64,000 nt of DNA from Candidatus Uhrbacteria bacterium (GCA_003576745.1 QEVR01000001.1:62001-126000), one strand, 5' to 3'. Counted from the first letter of the stretch, positions 46,376 through 54,880 are shown. Notes: a model not told the origin generated them from the letters alone. A program made the numbers and translations.

Positions 46376-46930
46376 ATGCATGCCATCCTCGTTCATGGAT
46401 GGAAGGGATGGCCGGAGAACGCCTGGTTTCCCTGGCTCCGGCGGGAATTGGAGTCCCGCGGGTGGACCACGGAAGCGCTGAAATTGCCGAATCCGGTCCT
46501 GCCAAGGCGCGCGTCATGGGTCAGCAAGATACGGGCATCCATACGCGGGGGCGACACGGTACTCATCGGGCATTCGCTCGGCTGTCTCGCTATCCTGCAG
46601 GCATTGTCGGGCCAGGATGCGCCAACGGTGCAACGCGTGATATGCGTCTCCGGTTTTGGGCGACCATTTTTGCGCCTGCTGCAGAATGGGAAGACGAAAC
46701 AAGAGTGGCTGCCGACGGACCTTGATTTTGATGCGATCAAAGCGCATGCGGATTCATGGGCGGTGGTCCATGCGCATCGCGACCCGCTCGTTCCGTTCGC
46801 GGAAGGAGAGTGGCTCGCGGAACAGTTCGGCGTTCAGCTCATCGTTCCGGGACGGACAGGGCATCTCATCCACGAAGAGAAAGCATTCGAGGTCCCGGAA
46901 ATACTCAACGCCGTCACGGCTGACCTATGA
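46376..46930 (+). CDS. RBBP9/YdeN-type alpha/beta hydrolase
   Basis: The 184-residue protein opens with HAILVHGWKGWPENAWFPWL, has the nucleophile elbow GHSLGC (Ser about residue 66), an acidic residue in AHRDPLVPF (about residue 138) and a His in RTGHLI (about residue 162). The length and pattern fit the small serine hydrolase family RBBP9/YdeN. The physiological substrate is unknown. The ATG lies upstream of the NUDIX gene, which it overlaps by 4 nt. Confidence 0.85.
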   Translation: MHAILVHGWKGWPENAWFPWLRRELESRGWTTEALKLPNPVLPRRASWVSKIRASIRGGDTVLIGHSLGCLAILQALSGQDAPTVQRVICVSGFGRPFLRLLQNGKTKQEWLPTDLDFDAIKAHADSWAVVHAHRDPLVPFAEGEWLAEQFGVQLIVPGRTGHLIHEEKAFEVPEILNAVTADL

Positions 46931-47385
46931 AACGAACGACGCTCTGTTATCCCATCATGAACGGCAAGGTTCTGCTCGCCATGAAGAAGCGCGGTTTTGG
47001 CACAGGGAAATGGAACGGACCCGGCGGAAAACGTTGTGAAGGAGAGTCGGCGGAGGATGCGTCCCGCCGCGAAACGCGCGAGGAAGTGAACATCAGCGTT
47101 GGGGCGATCGAACATCGCGGGGTTATTTTTTTTCGCTTTCCGGATCATCCGGACTGGGACAATGCGTGCGATATCTTCGTGACATCCGATATACGGGGAG
47201 TTCCAGAAGAGAGCGACGAAATGCGTCCGGCATGGTTTGCGCTCGACGAGCTCCCGCTCGAGGACATGTGGCCGGATGATGCTGTATGGCTTCCCGGCGT
47301 TCTTCGGGGAGGCACGGTGCATGCGGAATTCGTGTTCGATGCAGACGGAAACATTTTGCGGTGGGAATATCTTCCAAAAAAGTGA
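46927..47385 (+). CDS. NUDIX hydrolase, MutT/MTH1-like
   Basis: The 152-residue enzyme has the NUDIX box GGKRCEGESAEDASRRETREEV (residues about 34-55), which fits Gx5Ex7REUxEExGU. WNGPGGK before it and the length resemble 8-oxo-dGTP hydrolases (MTH1-like), which would clean oxidised nucleotides, but another nucleoside diphosphate derivative is possible. It is coupled to the preceding hydrolase by an ATGA overlap. Its stop TGA contributes the TG of the next gene's extended -10. Confidence 0.85.
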   Translation: MKRTTLCYPIMNGKVLLAMKKRGFGTGKWNGPGGKRCEGESAEDASRRETREEVNISVGAIEHRGVIFFRFPDHPDWDNACDIFVTSDIRGVPEESDEMRPAWFALDELPLEDMWPDDAVWLPGVLRGGTVHAEFVFDADGNILRWEYLPKK

Positions 47386-47391
47386 TAGAAT
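47386..47391 (+). promoter_or_regulatory. -10 element of the MBL-fold gene
   Basis: TAGAAT ends 9 nt before the ATG at 47401. The preceding TGA is the stop codon of the NUDIX gene, which also forms the TG of an extended -10. Confidence 0.5.
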
Positions 47392-47400
47392 GCTCCCATC

Positions 47401-48240
47401 ATGGGAGCAACGGTTTATGCCTTGGGAACGGGCGTATGCGCGAACGGCTATCTGCCGAACACGGACAGGCAGCCTCCAGGTTTTTTTATTGACGTGGACG
47501 GGGCTCTTATTCTTTTTGATTGCAGCGAGGGCATACGCTATCGCATTCAGGATATCGGGTATGATTACGGGGACGTTCAGCATGTCGCGGTGAGCCATGC
47601 GCACCCCGACCACGCGGCCCTCCCGCAGTTTTTGCAGGCCCGTTCCTGCCGCCGAATTTTTGCGAATGACAAACCCGAGTTCGGGCTCTGTACCGTGTAT
47701 ATGCCGGCGGAGCTCGTCGAAGGATTCCAAAAGGTGTGGGATTGGCATGTGCCGGAGAATGACGGGAAATACTGGCCTGAATTCACGCCCAAATTCATCC
47801 CTCTTTCCGAGGGGAGTTCCATCGGTATTACCCCGGACGTCACCCTCAAGGCTTATCCGGTGGTGCACGGCTATGGACGCCACCCGTCCGTTGCCCTTCG
47901 TCTGGAAACTCCGTACGGTGTCATAGCCTACTCCGGAGACAGCGCGCTTTGCGACGGTCTGCTTGCCGCTGCAAAGAATGCGGATCTTTTTATTTGCGAG
48001 CAGTCATTCCGCATCGGATATGTCGACAGGGACAAGTATGGACACCTCACACCGAAGCAGGTCGCGGCCGTGTGCAAAAAGGCGCGTCCGAAAAAAGTCC
48101 GGCTGACGCACTATACGAGCCTTGATCGGAACCGCGACGTGATCCGCGCCATCCGAGCGGCAGGATTCCTGGGCGACGTGAAGCATGCGAAAGACGGCAA
48201 TGTATGGAAACTGCGATTACGCCGCATGATACACTCGTAA
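47401..48240 (+). CDS. Metallo-beta-lactamase fold hydrolase
   Basis: The 279-residue protein has the metal-binding HAHPDH (around residue 66), later His in VVHGYGRHPSVAL, an Asp in AYSGDSALCDG (around residue 180) and a C-terminal His in LTHYTS. The pattern is that of RNase Z or related beta-CASP-less MBL hydrolases, but the substrate is uncertain. If RNase Z-like it would process tRNA 3' ends; tRNAs here already encode CCA. It follows the NUDIX gene by 15 nt. Confidence 0.8.
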   Translation: MGATVYALGTGVCANGYLPNTDRQPPGFFIDVDGALILFDCSEGIRYRIQDIGYDYGDVQHVAVSHAHPDHAALPQFLQARSCRRIFANDKPEFGLCTVYMPAELVEGFQKVWDWHVPENDGKYWPEFTPKFIPLSEGSSIGITPDVTLKAYPVVHGYGRHPSVALRLETPYGVIAYSGDSALCDGLLAAAKNADLFICEQSFRIGYVDRDKYGHLTPKQVAAVCKKARPKKVRLTHYTSLDRNRDVIRAIRAAGFLGDVKHAKDGNVWKLRLRRMIHS

Positions 48241-48241
48241 T

Positions 48242-48577
48242 ATGAAATTTTGGGCGGCAATTTTTTTCTGCATTTTTTCGTTGCAGACGGGGACGATTGC
48301 ATATGCGCAGGACGCCACTTCATTTTCCAATACCCTTCTTTCAAATCTGGAAGCGCAATATGCCACCGCGACGTATTCGTCGGGGCCGGCGCTCGGGACA
48401 TCAGAAAACATCCGGGGAAGCGGGGAGCCGCCGGATCCCGCGTTCGAGCCGTATGATGCCGGGCAGGACACCGTTTCCGGCGTCGTGGCAACCGGGGCGG
48501 CTGTCCTCGGCGCCCTTGCGATCATTCTTGTGTTTGCCATCGTTGCGACGTCCCGCCATGGCGAATACGGCGAGTAG
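48242..48577 (+). CDS. Small secreted/membrane protein
   Basis: The 111-residue protein has a signal peptide (FWAAIFFCIFSLQTGTIAYA, likely cleavage after AYA), a polar Ser/Pro-rich middle part and a C-terminal transmembrane segment (VVATGAAVLGALAIILVFAI) with a short charged tail. TACACT at 48230-48235 lies 6 nt before the ATG, so the mRNA may be leaderless. No family is recognised. Confidence 0.7.
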   Translation: MKFWAAIFFCIFSLQTGTIAYAQDATSFSNTLLSNLEAQYATATYSSGPALGTSENIRGSGEPPDPAFEPYDAGQDTVSGVVATGAAVLGALAIILVFAIVATSRHGEYGE

Positions 48578-48601
48578 AGTTTTGGAGGCGTTCATGCCCC
48601 G

Positions 48602-48610
48602 TGCTATAAT
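48602..48610 (+). promoter_or_regulatory. Extended -10 promoter of the next small membrane protein
   Basis: TGCTATAAT, a perfect extended -10, ends 8 nt before the ATG at 48619. It is the best example of the leaderless-type promoter in this window. Confidence 0.75.
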
Positions 48611-48618
48611 AGAATTCT

Positions 48619-48879
48619 ATGAGTCTTGTTTGGCGCATTATTCTCGGCCTGGCCCTTGCCGCTCTCGGGTCATCCATGGTCATTCGCACGTTATGGTTCA
48701 AGAATTTTCTCGGGTATGTGGATTGGGCCGAGCGGCATTTGGGCGGGGGAGGAACGAATCTTCTCATTAAATTCATCGGCATCATTTTTGCCTTTGTAGG
48801 CATTTTGGTGGCGACGGGCCTTTGGGGCAGTTTTCTCGAAGCAACGCTCGGCTCTATTTTTCCTCGTCAGGCACTATGA
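48619..48879 (+). CDS. Small two-helix membrane protein
   Basis: The 86-residue protein has two transmembrane segments (IILGLALAALGSSMVI at the start and KFIGIIFAFVGILVATGLWG near residue 60), separated by a short loop with GYVDWAERHLGGGGTN. It is translationally coupled to the methyltransferase gene by a 4-nt overlap. The function is unknown. Confidence 0.75.
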   Translation: MSLVWRIILGLALAALGSSMVIRTLWFKNFLGYVDWAERHLGGGGTNLLIKFIGIIFAFVGILVATGLWGSFLEATLGSIFPRQAL

Positions 48880-49475
48880 TGATTCGCTCCGGTACGGAGC
48901 TCATCAATCCATTCAAGGTGCTGGAACGGGTAGGGATTCGTGAGCGCATGCGTATCGCAGATCTCGGCTGCGGCTCTCTGGGACATTTTGTTTTTCCGGC
49001 AGCCCAGCTCGCGGGGCCGAAAGGAAAAATTTATGCCGTGGATATTCTCCGTGAGGTGTTGGAAATCATCGAGCATCGCGCCAAGGACGACCAATTCTAC
49101 AATATCGAAACCATTTGGTCGGACATCGACGTGTATCGCGCCACGCGCATTCCTGAAGGAGGGCTGGACATATGCCTTCTCGTGAACAATCTGTTCCTGT
49201 CCCAGAATAAGCCGAATCTCGCCAAGGAAATGGCACGACTCATTAAAAAAGGCGGTTTGGCGCTCGTGATCGACTGGAAGCCCTCGCAAACGCCCATTGG
49301 TCCGCCAGCGGATCAGCGCGTGAGCCCCGAAGAGGCGCAGGCGATCTTCGACATCCCGGAGTTTTCCTTGACCGATACGTTTGAACCCGGGCGTTTCCAT
49401 TACGGGCTTCTTTTCAAAAGGACGGATGCTCAACATGTGCCGCCCGGCGGCAAAAAACCGCACAGGCGCCATTGA
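48876..49475 (+). CDS. Class I SAM-dependent methyltransferase
   Basis: The 199-residue protein has motif I MRIADLGCGSLGHFVF (around residues 24-39), motif II with the acidic IYAVDILREVLEI, a post-II DIDVYRAT region and a motif IV near LLVNNLFLS. The substrate is not clear. The ATG at 48876 overlaps the previous stop. It could alternatively start at the adjacent ATG. Confidence 0.8.
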   Translation: MMIRSGTELINPFKVLERVGIRERMRIADLGCGSLGHFVFPAAQLAGPKGKIYAVDILREVLEIIEHRAKDDQFYNIETIWSDIDVYRATRIPEGGLDICLLVNNLFLSQNKPNLAKEMARLIKKGGLALVIDWKPSQTPIGPPADQRVSPEEAQAIFDIPEFSLTDTFEPGRFHYGLLFKRTDAQHVPPGGKKPHRRH

Positions 49476-49510
49476 CGAAACGGCGACCGTCGCGTAGAAA
49501 ATCGAAAACT

Positions 49511-49918
49511 ATGCAATCGCTTTTCACCTTTTCTTTTTGGTTCAATCTGCATGCGGTTCCATTTTTGCCTGCCGTAGGTCGCGCGCTTGCGGTATTGTTC
49601 GCGGCGCTTATTGCTGGCGGCGTCGCTTGCGCGTTCGCGGCCCGCATGAGGCAGGCAAGCAAGGAATGGAGGCGCGCGCTCGGCCGCCTTTCTTCGCATC
49701 TTGTGTGGACGGGCCTCATTGGGTTTCTCCTGTGGATGTTTAACGAGCAATGGGTACCTATTTTGAGCATGCGATTCTTTTTCGTGCTTTGGTTCATATG
49801 GTTCCTCGGAGGCTTCTATCCCATCTATCGCTATGTATGGGTAGAGGTTCCCGAAAAAATGAAGCTTCACGAGGAGCGCTTGGAGCGTGAAAAATGGCTT
49901 CCGAAAAAGAAACGGTAG
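49511..49918 (+). CDS. Small polytopic membrane protein
   Basis: The 135-residue protein has about four hydrophobic segments (near residues 15-40, 65-80, 90-105) and a basic C-terminal tail (LEREKWLPKKKR). I chose the ATG at 49511 over a TTG at 49472. It lies in the cluster of envelope-related small genes upstream of the YraN-type gene. No family is recognised. Confidence 0.65.
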   Translation: MQSLFTFSFWFNLHAVPFLPAVGRALAVLFAALIAGGVACAFAARMRQASKEWRRALGRLSSHLVWTGLIGFLLWMFNEQWVPILSMRFFFVLWFIWFLGGFYPIYRYVWVEVPEKMKLHEERLEREKWLPKKKR

Positions 49919-49929
49919 GTACGTAATAT

Positions 49930-50289
49930 ATGGTTGACGGCAGGCGGGAATTGGGAAGCCGCGGCGAAGAACTGGCTGCGGCCTTTTTTGCGGCGCGCGG
50001 GTACGACATTGTCGAGCGGAACTGGCGATGCGATATCGGGGAAATCGATTTGATCGTCCGGAAGGGTAAAGAGCTGCGCTGTATCGAGGTAAAAACTCGA
50101 AGGAGCTTCGGCGGCGGTTTGCCGGAAGAATCCGTTACAGAAGCAAAACTTACGACGCTCGCCGACCTCCTCGACCGATATGTCGAAGCCATGGGGGGAG
50201 CGGACCCCTTTCCCCACCTGGATGTGCTTTCCATTTATATTCGAGACGGAATCGAATACGCGTATTTTCCGGATATCGACGCTTCTTGA
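49930..50289 (+). CDS. YraN/UPF0102 family endonuclease-like protein
   Basis: The 119-residue protein has the UPF0102 pattern: LGSRGEELAAAFFAARGYDI at the start, then CDIGEIDLIVRKGKELRCIE with the PD-(D/E)xK-like residues Glu, Asp and the EVK triad (residues about 38-58). Members are small nucleases of uncertain substrate, possibly Holliday-junction related. The stop codon overlaps the candidate ncRNA promoter at 50286. Confidence 0.85.
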   Translation: MVDGRRELGSRGEELAAAFFAARGYDIVERNWRCDIGEIDLIVRKGKELRCIEVKTRRSFGGGLPEESVTEAKLTTLADLLDRYVEAMGGADPFPHLDVLSIYIRDGIEYAYFPDIDAS

Positions 50290-50314
50290 CTCGCCGTCAG
50301 GCGTTTGGTGTACT
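50286..50314 (+). promoter_or_regulatory. Promoter of the second ncRNA candidate
   Basis: TTGACT (50286-50291), 17 nt, TGTACT (50309-50314). The -35 overlaps the stop codon of the YraN-type gene. Confidence 0.5.
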
Positions 50315-50319
50315 ACTTG

Positions 50320-50553
50320 TAAGGTGGCGCCCCGCGACGTACCCCCCTCCGCCCGGGGCGCCGCCTCCCTACCCCGCTCTTTCTGGCGATTTCCGCCTCC
50401 TTCTCCGACAACGATTGCCGCGACATGTCGCGGACACTCTTGCTCGTCGCACTTTTTTCATCCCCTGACATTCGCTAAGGCGATCCAAAGGGGAATTCTC
50501 CGCCCCTCATCATGGGGTCTCGACCAGCACAGGGCTCTGCTGGTCTTTTTTTT
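50320..50553 (+). ncRNA. Second structured RNA candidate or 3' UTR
   Basis: A 12-bp hairpin pairs GGTGGCGCCCCG (50323-50334) with CGGGGCGCCGCC (50354-50365). A perfect CCGCGAC-at-GTCGCGG hairpin lies at 50418-50433, CCCC/GGGG pairings lie further on, and the intrinsic terminator GACCAGCA-TGCTGGTC with T8 ends it. No convincing gene lies in this 270-nt gap. I do not recognise a known RNA class. It could also be a long 3' UTR of the YraN-type gene. Confidence 0.5.
50522..50553 (+). terminator. Strong terminator of the second ncRNA candidate
   Basis: GACCAGCA (50522-50529) pairs with TGCTGGTC (50538-50545) and is followed by eight T residues. Confidence 0.9.
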
Positions 50554-50562
50554 GCAGAGGAT

Positions 50563-51585
50563 TTACAGGATCAGCATGGCGTCCCCGAAAGAGTAGAAAC
50601 GATAGCCCTCGCGAATCGCCGTTGCGTAGGCGCGAAGGAGCGTTGTACGGCCCCAGTCTGTCGTTGCATGTTGTTCACCAAGGAAGGCAGAAACAAGAAC
50701 GAGCAACGTCGATTTCGGAAGATGAAAGTTTGTGATAAGTCCGTCGACAATTTTGAACGAATAGCCGGGAGTGATGAAGAGGCTTGTGAATCCTTCCTGC
50801 ATGCCAGATTCGAGCGCGCGCACGGTGGTTGTCCCGACGGCAATCACGCGTCCGCCGCGTTCCTTTGTTTCACGTATTTTTTCCGCGGTTGTCCTGGGAA
50901 CAGAAACCCATTCCTCGTGCATATGGTGCTCTTTCAGCGTTTCGGTTCGCATGGGCCGGAAGGTCCCCATGCCCACATGAAGCGTCACGGCGGCAACGTC
51001 AATCCCCGCATGCTTCAGCCGCCCGATAAGCTCGGGCGTAAAATGAAATCCTGCCGTCGGGGCCGCAACGGATCCCACGGATTCGGCATAAACGGTCTGG
51101 TACTCGTCGAGCATTTCCGGTTCCGTCCCGATATACGGAGGGACGGGAATGTGCCCGCGTTCATTTGCCCAAGCAATAACTTCTTTCGGCATGGCGTCGA
51201 AATCTACCTCAAGCGTCCCGTTATTCCGTTTTGCATGAATACGGCATGTCATGCCGTCCGCAAACGTAATGCGGCTGCCGGAGGGGAGTTTTTTTCCTGG
51301 CTTACCTAGCGCGAGCCACACGCGGCTATTGTCCGGATGGAGGAGGAATAGTTCAACTGGACCCGAATCCGTTGAGCCAAGGAGGCGCGCTTTAAAAACT
51401 TTCGTGATGTTCAAGACGAGGAGATCGCCCGGCTTTAGATATTCGATGATATCGAAAAAATGTCGGTGCCATATGTCGCCGGTCATACGATCGAGAATCA
51501 TGAGCCTCGAATGGTCGCGGGGACGTATCGGTTTTTGGGCGATTCTGTCTTTCGGGAGCGGGTAGTCGAACAGTTCCGTTTTCAT
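50563..51585 (-). CDS. queA: S-adenosylmethionine:tRNA ribosyltransferase-isomerase QueA
   Basis: QueA adds the cyclopentene ring precursor from SAM to 7-aminomethyl-7-deazaguanine in tRNA, making epoxyqueuosine. The 340-residue protein begins with FDYPLPKDRIAQKP, has the RDHSRLMILDRMTGDIWHRHF pattern (residues about 25-45), and ends with STLLVLVSAFLGEQHATTDWG and GYRFYSFGDAMLIL, typical of QueA. The ATG at 51583-51585 is preferred over a longer frame. tgt and other queuosine genes are not visible here, so the pathway cannot be confirmed. Confidence 0.95.
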   Translation of the reverse strand: MKTELFDYPLPKDRIAQKPIRPRDHSRLMILDRMTGDIWHRHFFDIIEYLKPGDLLVLNITKVFKARLLGSTDSGPVELFLLHPDNSRVWLALGKPGKKLPSGSRITFADGMTCRIHAKRNNGTLEVDFDAMPKEVIAWANERGHIPVPPYIGTEPEMLDEYQTVYAESVGSVAAPTAGFHFTPELIGRLKHAGIDVAAVTLHVGMGTFRPMRTETLKEHHMHEEWVSVPRTTAEKIRETKERGGRVIAVGTTTVRALESGMQEGFTSLFITPGYSFKIVDGLITNFHLPKSTLLVLVSAFLGEQHATTDWGRTTLLRAYATAIREGYRFYSFGDAMLIL

Positions 51586-51629
51586 GCGGTCGAGCCTAGC
51601 ATGGAATGTTGGTGGGAGGGAGGATGTAA

Positions 51630-51685
51630 GGGTGCAGTAGGGGCGCAGCACGCTGTGCCCCTACTGCTGCGCCCCTACTGCACCC
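51630..51685. repeat. GTAGGGGC-family inverted repeat, second copy
   Basis: A 21-bp stem (from GGGTGCAGTAGGGGC at 51630) is exactly inverted at 51665-51685 around a 14-nt loop. A second overlapping near-palindrome (51635-51666) matches the 32-bp palindrome at 14951-14982. It lies between the divergent queA and rpmE. Confidence 0.85.
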
Positions 51686-51687
51686 CC

Positions 51688-51716
51688 TTGTCAAAAAGCC
51701 CTGTATTTGTTACATT
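51688..51716 (+). promoter_or_regulatory. Promoter of rpmE
   Basis: TTGTCA (51688-51693), 17 nt, TACATT (51711-51716). The ATG is 9 nt further, so the leader is very short. Confidence 0.6.
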
Positions 51717-51725
51717 AGACTTCCT

Positions 51726-52037
51726 ATGAAGGCTGATATCCATCCGACATATTACTCCGATGCCAAGGTGACATGCGCTTGTGGCAATACGATTAGCGTT
51801 GGATCGACCGTAAAGGAAATTCACGTGGAGCTGTGTTCACAGTGCCATCCCTTTTACACCGGAAAACAAAAGCTGGTGGATACAGCACGCCGCGTGGAGA
51901 AATTTGCGGAGCGCGCCGGAAAAAAGACCATCGAGGCTACGGTTCGTGCCGGAAAAAAGGCAAAGACCGCGAAGCGTGTTGCCCAAAAGACCGCGAAGAA
52001 ACAGAAGGCGCCGAAGAAGCTCGCGGATTTGGCTTAG
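51726..52037 (+). CDS. rpmE: 50S ribosomal protein L31
   Basis: L31 is a small protein of the intersubunit region. The 103-residue protein starts [20 protein letters not shown], a typical bL31 N-terminus, and has the Cys residues of a zinc-ribbon (CACG and LCSQCHPF) at residues about 17-40. The C-terminal 55 residues are Lys/Ala-rich ([17 protein letters not shown]), longer than in most bacteria and probably flexible. prfA follows after 119 nt; rpmE-prfA neighbours are common in bacteria. Confidence 0.95.
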   Translation: MKADIHPTYYSDAKVTCACGNTISVGSTVKEIHVELCSQCHPFYTGKQKLVDTARRVEKFAERAGKKTIEATVRAGKKAKTAKRVAQKTAKKQKAPKKLADLA

Positions 52038-52156
52038 CTGCGACCTTGCAGGACGCGTCCCGGCGAATGCCGGGGCGTTTGCGTATCAGAGAGCATCCGC
52101 TGTTCTTCGGTAGGTTGTCCCGTATAGACGTGTTATGCTCGACATCAATTTCCTTC

Positions 52157-53227
52157 ATGAATACATCTGAACTCACAAAGGCGCTGGAAGAGTCGCGAAA
52201 GCGCGTCCAGGCTCTCGAAGAGCGGCTTTCCGCACCCGAAACGCTCAGCGATCAAAAAACGTTGCGCGAGGTTTCGCTTGCCTATCGAAGCGCGAAGGAC
52301 ATCGTTTCTGCCGGGGAAGCCTGGATTGGCCTCGTTGCCGCAAAACAGGATGCGGAGGAGGCGATCGGATCTGGAGACGAGGACATGAAAAGGCTTGGCG
52401 AGACGGAACTCGAACGCATTCTGTCCGCATTGGCAGAAGCCAAGGAGTCATTTGAAGCCGCGCTCGTGCCTCCGGACCCTCATGATCATCAGGACGTCAT
52501 CGTCGAGATCCGCGCCGGGACAGGCGGGGATGAGGCCTCGCTATTTGCCGAGAACCTGTTCCGAATGATCGCGCGATATGCCGAGCGCAGGGGGTGGAAA
52601 ACGAACCTGGTTTCGGAGTCGCATTCCGAGGCGGGCGGATATAAGGAAGTCGTCTTTACCGTATCCGGGGATGGTGCGTATGGACGCCTCAAGTATGAAT
52701 CCGGCGTGCATCGCGTTCAGCGCATCCCCGTAACGGAAAAGCAGGGACGTATTCATACGTCGACGGCGACGGTCGCCGTTCTTCCGCAAATCGAGGAGAC
52801 GGAAATTTCCATAGATCCGAAAGACCTCCGTATCGATACCTTTTGCGCCGGCGGCAAGGGAGGGCAATCCGTGAATACGACATATTCCGCGGTCCGTATC
52901 ACCCATCTTCCCACGGGGATTGTGGTGAGCTGCCAGGATGAACGGTCGCAGGTGCAGAACCGCGAGCGTGCCATGCAAATTCTGCGCGCGCGCATTTGGG
53001 AAGCGGAGGAGATGCGACGGAAAGCGGAAATAGCCGCGGACCGGAAATCCCAGATCGGCACGGGAGAGCGAAGCGAAAAAATACGCACGTATAATTATCC
53101 GCAGGATCGTATTACCGATCATCGCATAAAAAAATCCTGGCATAATATACAGGTCATCCTGGACGGCGCCGTAGATCCGATTATCGATGCGCTTCGGAAG
53201 GGGGAAGAAGGGGAGGAAGAAGCATAA
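52157..53227 (+). CDS. prfA: Peptide chain release factor 1
   Basis: RF1 reads UAG and UAA. The 356-residue protein has the PxT codon-reading motif ([20 protein letters not shown], around residue 185) and the GGQ motif in [13 protein letters not shown] (around residue 228). The start at ATG 52157 follows a TATGCT -10 (52135-52140). A longer open frame from 51833 overlaps rpmE and is not used. Together with RF2 at 23407 this shows both release factors. Confidence 0.95.
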   Translation: MNTSELTKALEESRKRVQALEERLSAPETLSDQKTLREVSLAYRSAKDIVSAGEAWIGLVAAKQDAEEAIGSGDEDMKRLGETELERILSALAEAKESFEAALVPPDPHDHQDVIVEIRAGTGGDEASLFAENLFRMIARYAERRGWKTNLVSESHSEAGGYKEVVFTVSGDGAYGRLKYESGVHRVQRIPVTEKQGRIHTSTATVAVLPQIEETEISIDPKDLRIDTFCAGGKGGQSVNTTYSAVRITHLPTGIVVSCQDERSQVQNRERAMQILRARIWEAEEMRRKAEIAADRKSQIGTGERSEKIRTYNYPQDRITDHRIKKSWHNIQVILDGAVDPIIDALRKGEEGEEEA

Positions 53228-53302
53228 TGCCGTTTCGAGTTTTATGTTGCGCATGACAGGGTTCTGTTGTGCGTAACTCATAACCCGCAACCAAGGAGTT
53301 CC

Positions 53303-54007
53303 ATGGACGCCATCTTGCTCTGCGCCGGAAAAGGGACGCGCCTTCGTCCCCTGACAGACCGCATCCCGAAGCCTCTCGTTCCGCTTGCGGGATCGAGTCC
53401 GCTCGAGCGGAGCCTTCACATTCTTCCCGCGCGTATCGATCGGGTTATTCTTGTGGTAGGACATCTGGGACATGTGATTCAGGAACGGATCGGCTCCTAT
53501 TCCCAGGGCCGCGACGTGGTGTACGTGGAACAAAAGCCCCTGAACGGCACGGGTGGAGCGCTCCGTCAGGCGCGGATGCACATCCGTTCCGAGCTATTCC
53601 TCGTCATGAACGGGGATGATTTGTACGATCAGGAGGATTTGCGCAAGCTCGCCGCAGACGGGCCCGCTCTCCTTACGTTAGAGCGCGCCTTAGATCGCAT
53701 GATCGATTCCTGGAAGATTGGCGACGATGGTTCCCTGCAGGATCTTATCCCTTCCGTTCCAGGCGCCTCCGCCCGCATTAATATCGGGGCATATGTTTTG
53801 GACCGGCGTTGGTTCGGAACTTCGCCCGTTCGTGTTCCCGGCAAAACGGATGAATGGAGCCTGCCGCATGCTATTCCGCAATTGATTGCCGACGGTGTGC
53901 GCATTCGCGCTCAACAGGCCTCTTTTTGGATGCCTGTTGGAACGCCGGAAGAGCTGGCATCGGCGGAGGCCGTTTTGGCCAAATCGCTTGAGGCCAAGGC
54001 GGGTTGA
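53303..54007 (+). CDS. Sugar-1-phosphate nucleotidyltransferase (NTP_transferase family)
   Basis: The 234-residue enzyme has the nucleotide-binding motif LLCAGKGTRLRPLTDRIPKP (residues about 5-24) and an Asp-containing MNGDDLYD (about residue 103). Such enzymes join an NTP and a sugar-1-phosphate to give an activated sugar. The mannose-1-phosphate guanylyltransferase subfamily is the closest general match, but specificity cannot be fixed. An AAGGAG Shine-Dalgarno precedes the ATG at 53303. It may supply precursors for surface glycans together with the epimerase at 24552. Confidence 0.85.
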   Translation: MDAILLCAGKGTRLRPLTDRIPKPLVPLAGSSPLERSLHILPARIDRVILVVGHLGHVIQERIGSYSQGRDVVYVEQKPLNGTGGALRQARMHIRSELFLVMNGDDLYDQEDLRKLAADGPALLTLERALDRMIDSWKIGDDGSLQDLIPSVPGASARINIGAYVLDRRWFGTSPVRVPGKTDEWSLPHAIPQLIADGVRIRAQQASFWMPVGTPEELASAEAVLAKSLEAKAG

Positions 54008-54032
54008 CTTTTTCTTCTTGATATGGTATAGA
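54004..54032 (+). promoter_or_regulatory. Promoter of lipoprotein 1
   Basis: TTGACT (54004-54009), 17 nt, TATAGA (54027-54032). The -35 overlaps the stop of the preceding gene. The design and the T-rich spacer resemble the lipoprotein 2 promoter at 54997. Confidence 0.7.
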
Positions 54033-54083
54033 AGGTCTGTACATTTCCAAGGCTTTACGCCGAGATTCAGAAAGGAGGTGAGG

Positions 54084-54818
54084 GTGAAATACGCATGGAT
54101 CTTTTTGGCGGCGATGTTTGCCGCGTGCAGTCTCGATCAGGAGGGGACGGCATTGTTCCCTTCGAATGATGCGGGAGACGGAGACGTGCAGGTTCCGCCG
54201 GACGGTTCCTGGCCGGACGTGAACATGGATGCCGACGGAGAAGCTGAAGCTTCTCTGCCGGACGCAGGACCGGACGCCGTTTTCGATGCGGAGGAGGATC
54301 AGGATGCGGATGCACCCCCCGATGCCTTCGCGGACGTGGTCGCGGATGTCGTCGAAGATGCCGTAACGGATGTCCAGCTGGATGCTCCGGTCGACGTGGT
54401 GCAGGACGCTCCCGTCGATACGGGGACGACCAATTGCCTCACAAAAGGCATTCGCGTCCGCTGGAAGCCCCCGACGGGGAGCGTGAATTCGCCCATCGTG
54501 CAGGCAAACGGAGCCGTCTCCAATCCGAACGACTTCAAAGCCATGTGTACGGCATCGCAGGATCTTGATCCGGATCCGTACATTTTCGACTGCTGTTTTA
54601 CCACGACGTCGGCTCCGAAAAACACGCTCGTGTATTTCGACTTCGTCCTCATGAACAGCAATCATGCCTGCGGCATCAGCGGATGCCCGGTGCCATTCTC
54701 GCAATACGCGGTGTGGGCGGACGGCAAACTGCTGGTGGACTATGCCGTGACATTCCTTCCGGGATGCCAGGTTGCGGGGTCCTGCCCCTATGTCCTCCAG
54801 GCCTCGATTCCACCGTAA
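54084..54818 (+). CDS. Asp/Ala/Pro-rich lipoprotein 1
   Basis: The 244-residue protein starts with GTG after an AGGAGG Shine-Dalgarno. It has a signal sequence with lipobox FAAC (Cys about residue 15), then a low-complexity Asp/Ala/Pro/Val stalk (residues about 30-115, for example DAPVDVVQDAPVDTG), and a C-terminal domain of about 125 residues with six or more Cys (opening NCLTKGIRVRWKPP, with YIFDCCF and CGISGCPVPFSQ). The same domain occurs in lipoprotein 2. The Asp-rich stalk resembles myxobacterial lipoprotein stalks in style. The function is unknown. Confidence 0.8.
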   Translation: MKYAWIFLAAMFAACSLDQEGTALFPSNDAGDGDVQVPPDGSWPDVNMDADGEAEASLPDAGPDAVFDAEEDQDADAPPDAFADVVADVVEDAVTDVQLDAPVDVVQDAPVDTGTTNCLTKGIRVRWKPPTGSVNSPIVQANGAVSNPNDFKAMCTASQDLDPDPYIFDCCFTTTSAPKNTLVYFDFVLMNSNHACGISGCPVPFSQYAVWADGKLLVDYAVTFLPGCQVAGSCPYVLQASIPP

Positions 54819-54841
54819 TATCGTGCCATTACGGCGCTTTG

Positions 54842-54880
54842 CCGCCTTCGGTCTACATCCGAGGGCGGCTTTCTTTTTGA
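54842..54880 (+). terminator. Terminator of lipoprotein 1
   Basis: GCCGCC and CGG/CCG extensions pair with GGCGGC around a short loop; a T-rich tail follows. Confidence 0.7.

Noticed and set aside
50286-50468. 60-codon reading frame in the second ncRNA region
   Set aside because: It has Pro/Arg-rich composition from GC-rich stems, no start signal and overlaps strong RNA structure.
51833-52156. N-terminal extension of prfA
   Set aside because: The frame overlaps rpmE and the extra residues do not resemble RF1; the ATG at 52157 fits the family length.
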